The notes below the pieces were generated by a model that saw only the letters and a list, made by a program, of their open reading frames with translations, did no database searches and was not told where the DNA came from. From NCBI GenBank assembly GCA_024635465.1, contig JAGXIS010000095.1, forward strand, positions 1-12,183: a stretch of 12,183 nucleotides of DNA, read 5' to 3'. Positions 1 to 7,379 of this stretch are shown one piece after another. Every line of letters starts with the position of its first letter. Position 1 is the stretch's first letter. The position numbers and the translations under genes are program-made. This stretch comes from Bacteroidota bacterium (GTDB lineage Bacteria; Bacteroidota; Rhodothermia; Balneolales; Balneolaceae).

Positions 1-956
1 AAGCCACCCTGACCCGGTTTCTGAACCATCTCATCAAAACGGCCAAGAACATGCCATTCCCTTGTGATCCGGTATCCCATTTCGGCATAAAATCCGTGAA
101 GTTTATAGTCACCGTCTACATTCAGATTTACACTTCGATTGTCATCTTTGCCGGTTAGGCTCATGTATTCTAATTGCGAGAATAACCCATCGATTCCCAG
201 ATTGTTGGTGGCTGCTCTAAATGACCAGGATGTGCGATCGATATCAAACGGACCGTTTCCGGTTTGCACCACATCTCTCTGTTGATTCGTAGCCACATGT
301 GAACCCAGAGTAAACCCATCAAAGAGCTCCCAATCCATTCGTACGCCATAGAGTCCGCCGCCGGCTTTTCGTTCGGTTATGTTCGATCCGGCATAATTGA
401 ATCTTCCGGATCCGTTACTCGCATGTACTCCGTACCACAACCTTCCATACTGGCCGTATGCCATAACTCCAACATCACGAAATGCACTATACCCCATAAC
501 TTCTGAAAGCGTGGTTGTAATGGGAGCACGTTCATAAAAAATCAATTTTGATGAAACGAGACGAGAGGTGTCGTATGACTGACCGGGCATCATAAATTGC
601 CCCAGACGGATGTTGAACCAACGACGGATATGTGCATCCACATGAAAATCAAGCAGAGAGGGTGTTGATCCTGCGAATTCAATCCATGTAGTGGTACTGA
701 ACTTGTCGCCGATACTCCCTTTTGCTGTAATTCTTGCCCTTCTGATGCGAAAACCTTGTGTTTTGGTCGTTTCTGATCCAATTACCGCCAAATTACCTTG
801 TGAAGGCATTAAAATATCAGTGCTTTGGTTGGCGATATACCAGTTTTGCATGTAACCGCCTACATCCAATTTGATTTGTGCGTTTGCAGATTGGCTGCTT
901 ATAAAAAAAAGAGTGGCGATGAGTGCAATACTTTGAGCTAGCTTCTTAGGTTGCAT
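1..956 (-). CDS. Porin O/P-family outer-membrane protein, N-terminal part (gene runs off left edge)
   Basis: I read this gene on the minus strand from ATG 956-954 through 318 uninterrupted codons to the window edge; the C-terminus is missing. Residues 1-26 form a signal peptide (basic MQPKK, hydrophobic core, SANA-Q cleavage). The mature part has alternating aromatic/polar beta strands. Residues 68-96 carry the segment typical of Porin O/P proteins (FRIRRARITAKG, then a TTWIEFAG strand), followed by RLGQFMMPG near 117-125 and RDVGVMAYG near 160-168, both matching conserved strands of that family. A purine-rich stretch (AAAGGGATC) just upstream of the ATG could be the ribosome binding site. 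Known members (OprP/OprO) form trimeric anion-selective pores, but in this phylum the family is broad and the solute cannot be predicted. The gene is divergent from the DUF5916 gene. The family call is fairly secure; phosphate selectivity is not claimed. Confidence 0.85.
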   Translation of the reverse strand, partial: MQPKKLAQSIALIATLFFISSQSANAQIKLDVGGYMQNWYIANQSTDILMPSQGNLAVIGSETTKTQGFRIRRARITAKGSIGDKFSTTTWIEFAGSTPSLLDFHVDAHIRRWFNIRLGQFMMPGQSYDTSRLVSSKLIFYERAPITTTLSEVMGYSAFRDVGVMAYGQYGRLWYGVHASNGSGRFNYAGSNITERKAGGGLYGVRMDWELFDGFTLGSHVATNQQRDVVQTGNGPFDIDRTSWSFRAATNNLGIDGLFSQLEYMSLTGKDDNRSVNLNVDGDYKLHGFYAEMGYRITREWHVLGRFDEMVQKPGQGG

Positions 957-1157
957 TTTTTTGATCCCTTTTTAGTAATCTAACAGTGTCAGATTCAAAA
1001 ATTCTGTCTATCGGCAAGTTTAGATACCGGGATAGATCAGTCTTAATCTGTTGATGATTAGTACCCTGTTTATACAATCAGCTTAATCATAAAAAATGAA
1101 GAAATGAGTAGGTTATTCCCTGATTCGTCAATCATCTTGTTTTGGATATGACCTATA

Positions 1158-1197
1158 TCTGATAAGTCACCGTTGACGTATCAGTTCGTCTGATAAG
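1158..1197. promoter_or_regulatory. Candidate operator in the divergent porin/DUF5916 spacer
   Basis: The 276-bp spacer between the two divergent genes contains a perfect inverted repeat, TATCAG (1179-1184) and CTGATA (1190-1195), with a 5-nt spacer. A 9-bp direct repeat TCTGATAAG occurs at 1158-1166 and 1189-1197, 31 bp apart (about three helical turns), so three copies of the CTGATA half-site lie within 40 bp. The site is 36-75 bp upstream of ATG 1233, a plausible operator position. No regulator gene is present to pair it with, and I could not assign convincing -35/-7 elements. The rest of the spacer is AT-rich with no open frame. Confidence 0.4.
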
Positions 1198-1232
1198 AAA
1201 ATTCATAAAATCATCCCTATATTGTTCACATC

Positions 1233-3953
1233 ATGACTTATTCTTACAGATTTAATATCCGTATTTTTACAAGTCAGCTTTTTGCAATGTGTATTTGCAT
1301 GCCCGTTTTGTTGTTGACGAATTTAGAGGCTGAAGCGCAGAATCAGGCTCTGGAGGTTTCCTCTAATGAAGAAAGATCCTATCACATTAATGCATACAGG
1401 GTTGATAGCGGAATATTAAATATTGATGGAATTCTTGACGAAGCTGTCTGGAAATTGGCAGAGGCAGCAACGGGATTTACGCAAACCGCACCGAATCCGG
1501 GAGAACCTGCTACTGAAAAAACAGAAGTATGGGTGCTTTACGACGACAATGCCATTTATATAGGAGCGCGTATGTATGACAGCGCACCTGATTCCATAGC
1601 AGCCACACTATTCAGAAAAGACGGAATGGGTTACAGCGACTGGATCAGTGTTGGATTTGACAGTTATAATGATAAACGTACAGCTTTTATATTTGATGTA
1701 AGTCCCAGAGGAGTGCGCAGAGATTTGATGATATTTAACGACAACCAGTTTGATTTAAGCTGGGATGCCGTTTGGGAAGCCTCGGCAAATATCGATGAAG
1801 AGGGGTGGACCGCTGAGATGAGAATTCCACTTTCACAGCTTCGGTACAATGGAGATGAAACAGATGATGAACGAAGCTGGGGTATCAATTTCCTGAGAGA
1901 AATTGCCAGAAAAGGGGAAAATGCGTTTTGGTCGCCTATACCGCCTGAATCATCCGGTTTCGTTTCAAGATCGGGCAGACTTGAGGGTATCAGTAACCTG
2001 CCTGAATCCAGAAGGTTGGAATTTTTACCCTATATATCAGGCCAACTGGATCGAGCACCCGGAAACACTGAAAATCCGTTTTACAGCCGGAATGATTTCG
2101 GTTCGAATATCGGGGCGGATATTAAATATGGAATCGGATCAAATCTGACATTAACTGCAACGATTAATCCCGATTTTGGTCAGGTTGAGGTAGACCCGGC
2201 TGTAGTAAATCTGACTGCTTTTGAGACTTTTTTCCCGGAACGACGGCCATTTTTTCTGGAAGGCTCTGAGATTTTTAATTTTGGCTATTCAAGCAATATC
2301 TCACTGGGTGATGAGCCGCGTATTCTGCATACAAGACGCATTGGCAGGGCTCCAAGAGGTCGTGCTCCCGGCAGCGCACTTTTTACAAATTTTCCTTCAC
2401 AAACACCGATTGCGGGAGCCGTGAACCTGAGTGGAAAAACATCAGGCGGATGGTCAGTGGGTATCCTGAATGCCCTTACACTTGAGCAGGATGCGCAATA
2501 TACTGCGGATGGTGAAGCGATAGAATCCATTCCGGTTGAGCCGTTATCAAACTATACGGTTGCTCGTGTTCAGCGTGATTTTCGCGGAGGCCAAACGGTA
2601 ACCGGAATCATGTTCAACAGCTTGTACCGCGATATAAATACACCCGGTTTGCTACAGTCTTTAACCGATCAGGCCTACAGCGGTGGTTTGGATTTTGAAC
2701 AGAGTTGGTCTGATAGAAAGTATCGAATCAACGGATTTATTACCGGAAGTTATATTACAGGTGATCCCATGGTGATCGAACGAATTCAGCGTTCCAGTGC
2801 GCGTTATTATCAAAGACCTGATGCAGACCATCTGGAGCTTGACCCGGCCAGTACAAATATGGCAGGCACGCATACAGATCTTATGTTTACATCAGAAACC
2901 CGAAAATGGATGACCCAATTTCGCGGCTATCAGATCAGTTCAGGTTATGAGGTGAATGATATGGGTTTTCAGTCAGCCGCCGACCGGCGTTTTCTATCCG
3001 GATTGGTGGTTAGACAGCAACAGAGTCCGGTCGGGATCTTTCGGAATTTTAATATTGGTTTAGGGCTTTTGGGAATATGGAACACGACAGGGGATCCGTT
3101 ACATAAATCGATCGGTACAAGTTCTTCCTTCAATTTTAAAAACTTCTGGACATTAAATTATTTTATGCTCGGGAGTTTTCGTGTACAAAATGACCGTCTT
3201 ACAAGGGGAGGTCCGCTTGCCGGGAGTCCTGCCGAGATGATATTGGAATTGAATGTGAATAGTGATAACCGAAAAGACCTGAGAATATCTCCCGGTTTTT
3301 CCCATAGCAGAACCGAACTCGATGAATATTCAACCAGTATTTCTTTGGGAATACGTTATCGGCCGCATCAGGCGGCTACCATTACCGTTCGGCCTTCACT
3401 GTCCAATAATTTTAATGCAACCCAATATGTTCGAACCGTAGCTGATCCGCAGAAGAGTGAAACATATGGAAGCCGCTATATTTTTGCGGATTTGAATCAG
3501 ACTACACTGTCAGCTTCGATTCGGGTAGACTGGACCTTCACACCGGATCTGAGCCTCCAGGTATTTGCACAGCCGTTTGTTTCTGCCGGAGAGTTTAGCC
3601 GGTTTAAGGAGTTATCCCGGCCAAAATCAATCCGCTACAATGTTTATGGTGAGGATCTTGGGGCTGTGGCCTATGATGAAGAGAACGAGGAGTTTCAGAT
3701 TGATCCGACCGGTGATGGATCGGGTGAATTTACGATTGCAAATCCTGATTTCAACATCCGTTCACTTCGTGGCAATGCTGTACTGAGATGGGAATTTCGT
3801 CCCGGTTCAACACTTTTTCTGGTGTGGCAGCAGAACCGAGAGAGCCGTGAACGAACCGGGGTTTTCAGTGCCGGAAACGATTTTAGTGAACTTTTCCAAA
3901 ATCCGGCCAGCCATACCTTTTTGGTTAAATTTTCCTACTGGTTTGGTGTGTGA
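1233..3953 (+). CDS. Secreted CBM9-like / DUF5916 outer-membrane beta-barrel protein
   Basis: This is a 906-aa exported protein. Residues 1-35 look like a signal peptide (hydrophobic IFTSQLFAMCICMPVLLL, then AEA-Q). Residues about 58-228 form a carbohydrate-binding family 9-like beta sandwich: LNIDGILDEAVW, VLYDDNAIYIGARMYD, then the GWTAEMRIPLSQLRY strand typical of the domain. From about 255 onward the protein matches DUF5916, with the hallmark segment at 311-350 (NPDFGQVEVDP, then FFPERRPFFLEG). The remaining 550 residues are alternating polar/aromatic strands ending FSYWFGV, consistent with an outer-membrane beta barrel with an aromatic C-terminus. Length is normal for the family. Function is unknown; binding or handling of polysaccharide or peptide at the surface is an inference from the CBM9-like fold. 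There is no clear Shine-Dalgarno before ATG 1233; a later in-frame ATG (1287) would cut the signal peptide short, so 1233 is preferred. The gene converges on the dehydrogenase gene with a 99-bp gap. Confidence 0.88.
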   Translation: MTYSYRFNIRIFTSQLFAMCICMPVLLLTNLEAEAQNQALEVSSNEERSYHINAYRVDSGILNIDGILDEAVWKLAEAATGFTQTAPNPGEPATEKTEVWVLYDDNAIYIGARMYDSAPDSIAATLFRKDGMGYSDWISVGFDSYNDKRTAFIFDVSPRGVRRDLMIFNDNQFDLSWDAVWEASANIDEEGWTAEMRIPLSQLRYNGDETDDERSWGINFLREIARKGENAFWSPIPPESSGFVSRSGRLEGISNLPESRRLEFLPYISGQLDRAPGNTENPFYSRNDFGSNIGADIKYGIGSNLTLTATINPDFGQVEVDPAVVNLTAFETFFPERRPFFLEGSEIFNFGYSSNISLGDEPRILHTRRIGRAPRGRAPGSALFTNFPSQTPIAGAVNLSGKTSGGWSVGILNALTLEQDAQYTADGEAIESIPVEPLSNYTVARVQRDFRGGQTVTGIMFNSLYRDINTPGLLQSLTDQAYSGGLDFEQSWSDRKYRINGFITGSYITGDPMVIERIQRSSARYYQRPDADHLELDPASTNMAGTHTDLMFTSETRKWMTQFRGYQISSGYEVNDMGFQSAADRRFLSGLVVRQQQSPVGIFRNFNIGLGLLGIWNTTGDPLHKSIGTSSSFNFKNFWTLNYFMLGSFRVQNDRLTRGGPLAGSPAEMILELNVNSDNRKDLRISPGFSHSRTELDEYSTSISLGIRYRPHQAATITVRPSLSNNFNATQYVRTVADPQKSETYGSRYIFADLNQTTLSASIRVDWTFTPDLSLQVFAQPFVSAGEFSRFKELSRPKSIRYNVYGEDLGAVAYDEENEEFQIDPTGDGSGEFTIANPDFNIRSLRGNAVLRWEFRPGSTLFLVWQQNRESRERTGVFSAGNDFSELFQNPASHTFLVKFSYWFGV

Positions 3954-4052
3954 CGGAAAAATAATCCTCGATGTATATATAGTCCATCGGAAAAATTCGC
4001 GACACAGTCTAATTCAGTTTGGAGAAAACTTGGTTATAGGGTAAGGTCTTCC

Positions 4053-5258
4053 TCAACCGTTCTGTTCTTCAGTCTTATTAAAGATCTCGATGATCTCTTT
4101 TTTGCCCAATCGACCGGCAGCATCCAGCGGTTCACCGCCCCCATAAACCCGAATGGCATAATCAGCAACTTCAGAAAATGCATCAGTGGGAACGCCAACA
4201 TCAGACAATCGCTGATAGAGTCCGTTCTCTTTAAGCCACTCTTCAAACATAGCAATGCATTCTGCAGCCGCTTCATCCTCATTATCTGTTTGGATATCAA
4301 ATAATTTATTACCCAGCAGCGCCAGTCTGTCAACTACTCTGTTGTTCTCCATCAGCCACTTAAAGTAAGCCGGATAGAGCGTTGCCAACCCGCGACCATG
4401 AGCCAATTCGGGATTATATCCACTCAACGCATGCTCCAGATTGTGAAGAATAAAAACCGTAGGGACTCGTCCGGCCACCTGTATCGTACTTAATGCAAGT
4501 GTGGATGCCCAGAGCAGATCACCGCGATAAGCATCATTTTCCGGATCTTTCAATACTTTTGGCAACGTTTCAAAAACAGTCTGCATGATACCTTCACTGT
4601 ATCTGTCGGCAAGTGGAGAGTCATTGCCACCTATAAGGTAGTTCTCAATTACATGACTGAATATATCTGACGCACCATCCCGGGTTGTCTCAAGTGGTAA
4701 TGATGTGTGATAGGAGGGATTCAGCCAGGATGTAACCGGTTTGAAAAATGAGTAACTGACCGGTGACTTACCCTTCACTTCCGGATTGGAAATCACAGCA
4801 TGAGGCGTAATTTCAGACGCTGTTGCGGCAGTGGTCGGAATGGTTGCAACAGGCAGGGCACCTTTCAACTTTTTATACTTTGGTTCGCCCAAAACAAAAG
4901 GCCAGATATTTTTTTGATCACTATAAATCAAACCGGCAATGGCTTTCGAGGCATCCATCACAGAACCTCCACCAAACGCCAAAATTAAATCAACTCCTTT
5001 CTCTTTGCCTATGGCTGCGGCTCTATCAATCGTCTGAGCATGAGGATTGGGTTCAATTCCTTCAAAAAGTGTCCATTTGACTCCCCTTTTTTCCAGATGA
5101 GAAGTTACCTCATCGAAATATCCTGTACGTTTCACACTCCCGCCGCCTATTACTATGAGAACCTGAGAACCGTAACTGCTTAGTTTATCAAAAAAGGGAT
5201 CTGCTTTGTCGCTGCCGAAAAAGAGATGAGTTGGAATGTGGACTTCAAAGGAGTTCAT
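4053..5258 (-). CDS. Iron-containing alcohol dehydrogenase, YqhD/BDH subgroup
   Basis: This 401-aa protein is a group III (metal-dependent) alcohol dehydrogenase that reduces aldehydes or oxidises alcohols with NAD(P)H. The N-terminal Rossmann-like half contains IGGGSVKRTG (37-46), the phosphate-binding loop characteristic of the NADPH-using YqhD/butanol dehydrogenase subgroup, and FGGGSVMDASKA (95-106). The C-terminal helical half supplies the metal ligands, all present: D198 and H202 (SDIFSHVIENY), H276 (HNLEHALSG) and H287 (LAHGRG). Length is normal (YqhD is about 387 aa). The likely role is broad-range aldehyde reduction or detoxification in the cytosol; the true substrate is not predictable. 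The start is ATG 5258-5256, giving the usual N-terminus (F-x3-P-T-x-L-x-FG); no Shine-Dalgarno is seen. It is divergent from the M20 gene with a short shared promoter region. It is unlikely to be the fructuronate reductase UxuB, which belongs to a different dehydrogenase family. Confidence 0.93.
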   Translation of the reverse strand: MNSFEVHIPTHLFFGSDKADPFFDKLSSYGSQVLIVIGGGSVKRTGYFDEVTSHLEKRGVKWTLFEGIEPNPHAQTIDRAAAIGKEKGVDLILAFGGGSVMDASKAIAGLIYSDQKNIWPFVLGEPKYKKLKGALPVATIPTTAATASEITPHAVISNPEVKGKSPVSYSFFKPVTSWLNPSYHTSLPLETTRDGASDIFSHVIENYLIGGNDSPLADRYSEGIMQTVFETLPKVLKDPENDAYRGDLLWASTLALSTIQVAGRVPTVFILHNLEHALSGYNPELAHGRGLATLYPAYFKWLMENNRVVDRLALLGNKLFDIQTDNEDEAAAECIAMFEEWLKENGLYQRLSDVGVPTDAFSEVADYAIRVYGGGEPLDAAGRLGKKEIIEIFNKTEEQNG

Positions 5259-5394
5259 AATTGATGAATTTTGGTTATCATTGGTATACTATAAATATAC
5301 AAAAAAGCTATGGGCCATCTGTAGATATTCAATAGAACTGTTTTAGATGGTAACAGTTTTTTGTAGCAAATCATTTGAAAGTATAGATTTATCT
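5259..5394. promoter_or_regulatory. Divergent promoter region between the alcohol dehydrogenase and M20 genes
   Basis: This AT-rich spacer must carry promoters for both genes. It contains an inverted repeat GTATA (5284-5288) / TATAC (5296-5300) separated by CTATAAA, embedded in the 10-mer ATTGGTATAC (5280-5289). That 10-mer equals one side of the enterobacterial UxuR/ExuR consensus ATTGGTATACCAAT, but the other side is not conserved here. TATAAAT-like boxes at 5288-5299 could be -10 elements on either strand. I cannot fix a transcription start. The region runs to 5394 because I prefer the second ATG for the M20 gene. Confidence 0.4.
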
Positions 5395-6591
5395 ATGACC
5401 GATTTTAAGGAGATTATTCAAAAGAAAGCTGATGAGTATTACGACTATATGGTGCAGGTACGAAGACATCTGCATAAGAATCCGGAAGTCAGTTTCAAGG
5501 AGTTTGAAACAACGGAGTATATCAGGCATGAGCTGAAGAAAATTGGAGTTGAAACGGAACAGCCCCTGGAAACGGGTTGTGTTGGAGTGATTGAGGGTAA
5601 AAAACCGGGTCCGGTGATCGCTTTACGAGCAGATATTGATGCATTGGGTATGGATGAGGAAGGAGATGCCAAGTCCGATTTTAAGTCTGAAAGACCGGGA
5701 GCGGCACACTGCTGTGGCCATGACGCACATACCGCGAATCTGTTAGGCGCAGCAAATATATTGAAGGATTTGGAATCTGAATTACCGGGGAAAGTAGTTC
5801 TTATCTTTCAGCCTGCTGAAGAGAAGTTACCCGGCGGTGCACGGTTGATTCGAGAGAGTGGAATCCTTCAAAAACATGGGGTTGAAGAGATCTATGGCCT
5901 GCACATGAATCCAAACTACGCACCGGGAGAGATTGCGGTAAAAGCGGGTTCATTCATGTCATGCACTGTTGAATTTGAAATTGAAGTGATTGGCAAAGGA
6001 GGCCATGCCGCCACACCACATCTGACCATAGACCCCATTGTGATGGCTGCTCAGATCATCACCCAATTTCAGACGGTGATCAGCCGAACCATGGATCCCA
6101 CTGAACCTGCGGTGATCACGGTAGGTAAAATTGAAGCCGGTTCCGCTCATAATGTGATTCCCGCAAAAGTGGATATGATTGGTACCGTTCGGGCTTTCTC
6201 TATGGAGACTGCACGTCTGATTAAAAAAAGGATGGAAGAGATTATCAAAAGCACAACGGAAGGAGCGGGAGGAGGTTACACCTTTCAATTTATTGAAGGG
6301 TATCCGGCTGTGATCAATGAAGAAAATTGTACACAAAAGCTATCGGATGCGGCCAATAAAATGTTGGGGAATGAGAAGGTCATTGAGTTAAACCGACCCA
6401 TGATGGCCGGTGAAGATTTTGCCTTCTATCAGGAGGAGTTTCCCGGATCATTTTTCTTCCTGGGGAGTGGCAGTGATGAAGCAGATTCGAAATGGAGCTG
6501 GCACCATCCAAGATACAATATTGATGAACGGGCTTTCTTAACAGGGTCAGCATTGATGGCCGGACTCATTTTCCATAAAAGTATCAAATAA
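5395..6591 (+). CDS. M20-family amidohydrolase (M20D, hippurate/N-acyl amino acid hydrolase type)
   Basis: This is a dinuclear-metal amidohydrolase that cleaves N-acyl amino acids or similar amides in the cytosol. From ATG 5395 it is 398 aa, the usual M20D length. It begins directly with the family N-terminus (VRRHLHKNPEVSFKEFETT, 22-40). Motifs in order: ALRADIDAL (76-84), the metal site HCCGHDAHTA (105-114) with ligands C107 and H109, FQPAEE (138-143) with the catalytic/ligand glutamates, GLHMNP (168-173) with H170, the dimerisation-domain segment GKGGHAATPH (200-209) and the C-terminal WHHPRYNIDE (369-378) supplying the last histidine. The frame stays open to an ATG at 5347, adding 16 residues (MVTVFCSKSFESIDLS) that look neither conserved nor like a signal peptide, so I chose 5395. 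The substrate is unknown; indole-acetyl-amino acid, hippurate or N-acetyl-amino acid hydrolase activities all occur in this family. The cupin gene follows 63 bp later on the same strand and may be co-transcribed. Confidence 0.92.
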   Translation: MTDFKEIIQKKADEYYDYMVQVRRHLHKNPEVSFKEFETTEYIRHELKKIGVETEQPLETGCVGVIEGKKPGPVIALRADIDALGMDEEGDAKSDFKSERPGAAHCCGHDAHTANLLGAANILKDLESELPGKVVLIFQPAEEKLPGGARLIRESGILQKHGVEEIYGLHMNPNYAPGEIAVKAGSFMSCTVEFEIEVIGKGGHAATPHLTIDPIVMAAQIITQFQTVISRTMDPTEPAVITVGKIEAGSAHNVIPAKVDMIGTVRAFSMETARLIKKRMEEIIKSTTEGAGGGYTFQFIEGYPAVINEENCTQKLSDAANKMLGNEKVIELNRPMMAGEDFAFYQEEFPGSFFFLGSGSDEADSKWSWHHPRYNIDERAFLTGSALMAGLIFHKSIK

Positions 6592-6638
6592 AGAGTTCAG
6601 GCTTCATCAACAGAAATCAAAACATTATAGCAAATAGT

Positions 6639-6647
6639 AGGAAGGAG
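6639..6647 (+). promoter_or_regulatory. Strong Shine-Dalgarno that fixes a GTG start
   Basis: AGGAAGGAG ends 7 nt before GTG 6655. It is one of the two best ribosome binding sites in the window, and it supports the GTG as the true start of the cupin gene. Confidence 0.75.
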
Positions 6648-6654
6648 ATTTTCA

Positions 6655-7146
6655 GTGAAAAAACTTGCCTTTGAAAATGTAACCGGACCTATTTTCACCC
6701 TAACCGATGAGTTGATTCAACAGGGTATCCAAGCATCCGGAGAGAGTGAAAGAAGACGCATTATTCTTCCCATTCATCGCGAGCAGGACTCCGAAGTGCA
6801 GCGAATGATTAACTTTTTACAGCCGGATACCTATATCAGGCCGCATAAACATCCTCTAAAACATGCTACGGAATCGCTTGTATTGATTCAGGGATCTATT
6901 CTTTTTTTTACTTACGATGATTCAGGTGATGTTTTATCTAAGCACAGAGTTGAAAGCAATCCGCTTCCCGGAGTTGTTGATATCGAACCCGGAGTATGGC
7001 ACTCTTTTATAGTATTGGAATCAGATACTATTCTGTTTGAGTGCAAAAGAGGTCCCTATGATGCGGAGACAGATAAAATATTTGCGCCTTGGGCACCGGA
7101 AGAGGGGACTGAGGAAGCTAATGGTTGGCATGAAAGTAAAGTATAA
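6655..7146 (+). CDS. WbuC-family cupin-fold metalloprotein
   Basis: This small cytosolic single-domain cupin has 163 aa and a GTG start set by a strong Shine-Dalgarno. The sequence follows the WbuC-type pattern: an early SERRRIILPIHRE stretch (31-43), then INFLQPDTYIRPHKHP (52-67), in which H64 and H66 are the likely metal ligands, E73 in ATESLVLIQG, FFTYDDSGDVLS (84-95), EPGVWHS (111-117) with the second-motif histidine H116, and the family-typical tail FECKRGPYD and FAPWAPEEG (143-151). WbuC was named from O-antigen clusters, but its reaction is not established, and no polysaccharide biosynthesis gene is present here. It follows the M20 gene (63-bp gap). A KdgF-type uronate ketonisation role would fit the downstream uronate genes, but KdgF proteins are shorter and the motifs here are WbuC-like, so I do not assign it. 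Fold and family confident; function unknown. Confidence 0.85.
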   Translation: MKKLAFENVTGPIFTLTDELIQQGIQASGESERRRIILPIHREQDSEVQRMINFLQPDTYIRPHKHPLKHATESLVLIQGSILFFTYDDSGDVLSKHRVESNPLPGVVDIEPGVWHSFIVLESDTILFECKRGPYDAETDKIFAPWAPEEGTEEANGWHESKV

Positions 7147-7147
7147 A

Positions 7148-7363
7148 CCGTCAGTTTGAGCCTTTCGACAAGCTCAAGACAGGCGCAACGAAGGAGTATA
7201 GCGACGCTCTCAACCACAACGTCACATTGAGCGCAGATGAGGAGCGAATACGACGAAGCGAAGTCGAAATGATCTTCGCAATGGCGGGGAGTTCTCGACT
7301 TCCATCTCGGCTAATACTAGTCTTAAACTTGACAATTGCCTCGATGTCCGCTCGAACTGACGG
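7148..7363. repeat. 216-bp intergenic repeat element bounded by 14-bp inverted repeats
   Basis: The left end CCGTCAGTTTGAGC (7148-7161) and right end GCTCGAACTGACGG (7350-7363) are inverted repeats matching at 13 of 14 positions. The left end continues into CTTTCGACAAGCTCAA, which forms an inner hairpin (TTGAGC 7156-7161 / GCTCAA 7172-7177). A second repeat-like unit is nested inside, from CGTCACATTGAGCG (7220) to AAGTCGAAATG (7261-7271). No meaningful frame is present; the short open frame on the minus strand across the element has a low-complexity, Arg/Leu/Ser-rich product. No transposase and no clear target-site duplication are seen. The arrangement resembles a non-autonomous MITE- or REP-like intergenic repeat. 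It starts 1 nt after the cupin stop codon and may also act as that gene's transcript end. Confidence 0.6.
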
Positions 7364-7379
7364 GTGGTGGTTATCAAAT

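Noticed and set aside
590..781. 63-aa minus-strand open frame at the left end
   Set aside because: It overlaps the long porin reading frame on the same strand in another frame and shows no protein-like features.
3965..3991. Possible terminator hairpin between the convergent DUF5916 and dehydrogenase genes
   Set aside because: Only TCC/GGA and GATG/CATC pair around a 2-nt bulge with an AT-rich loop, and the following A run gives no U tract for the plus-strand gene; too weak to call.
4034..4333. 99-aa minus-strand open frame at the end of the dehydrogenase gene
   Set aside because: It is a +1-type shadow of the real gene in the same strand; the 401-aa frame is intact and ends normally, so there is no frameshift.
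4053..5258. Dehydrogenase as fructuronate reductase UxuB or altronate pathway UxaB
   Set aside because: Those enzymes are mannitol-dehydrogenase family members; this protein has the GGGS loops and Asp/His/His/His metal site of iron-type alcohol dehydrogenases.
5959..6336. 125-aa minus-strand open frame inside the M20 gene
   Set aside because: Antisense shadow; the plus-strand frame carries all M20 motifs through this stretch.
6655..7146. Cupin as KdgF (unsaturated uronate ketonisation)
   Set aside because: The context is attractive, but length and motifs (GPYD, FAPWAPEEG tail) match the WbuC type.
7141..7370. Target-site duplication around the 216-bp element
   Set aside because: The flanks TATAAA on the left and GTGGTGG on the right do not match, so a recent transposition event is not supported.
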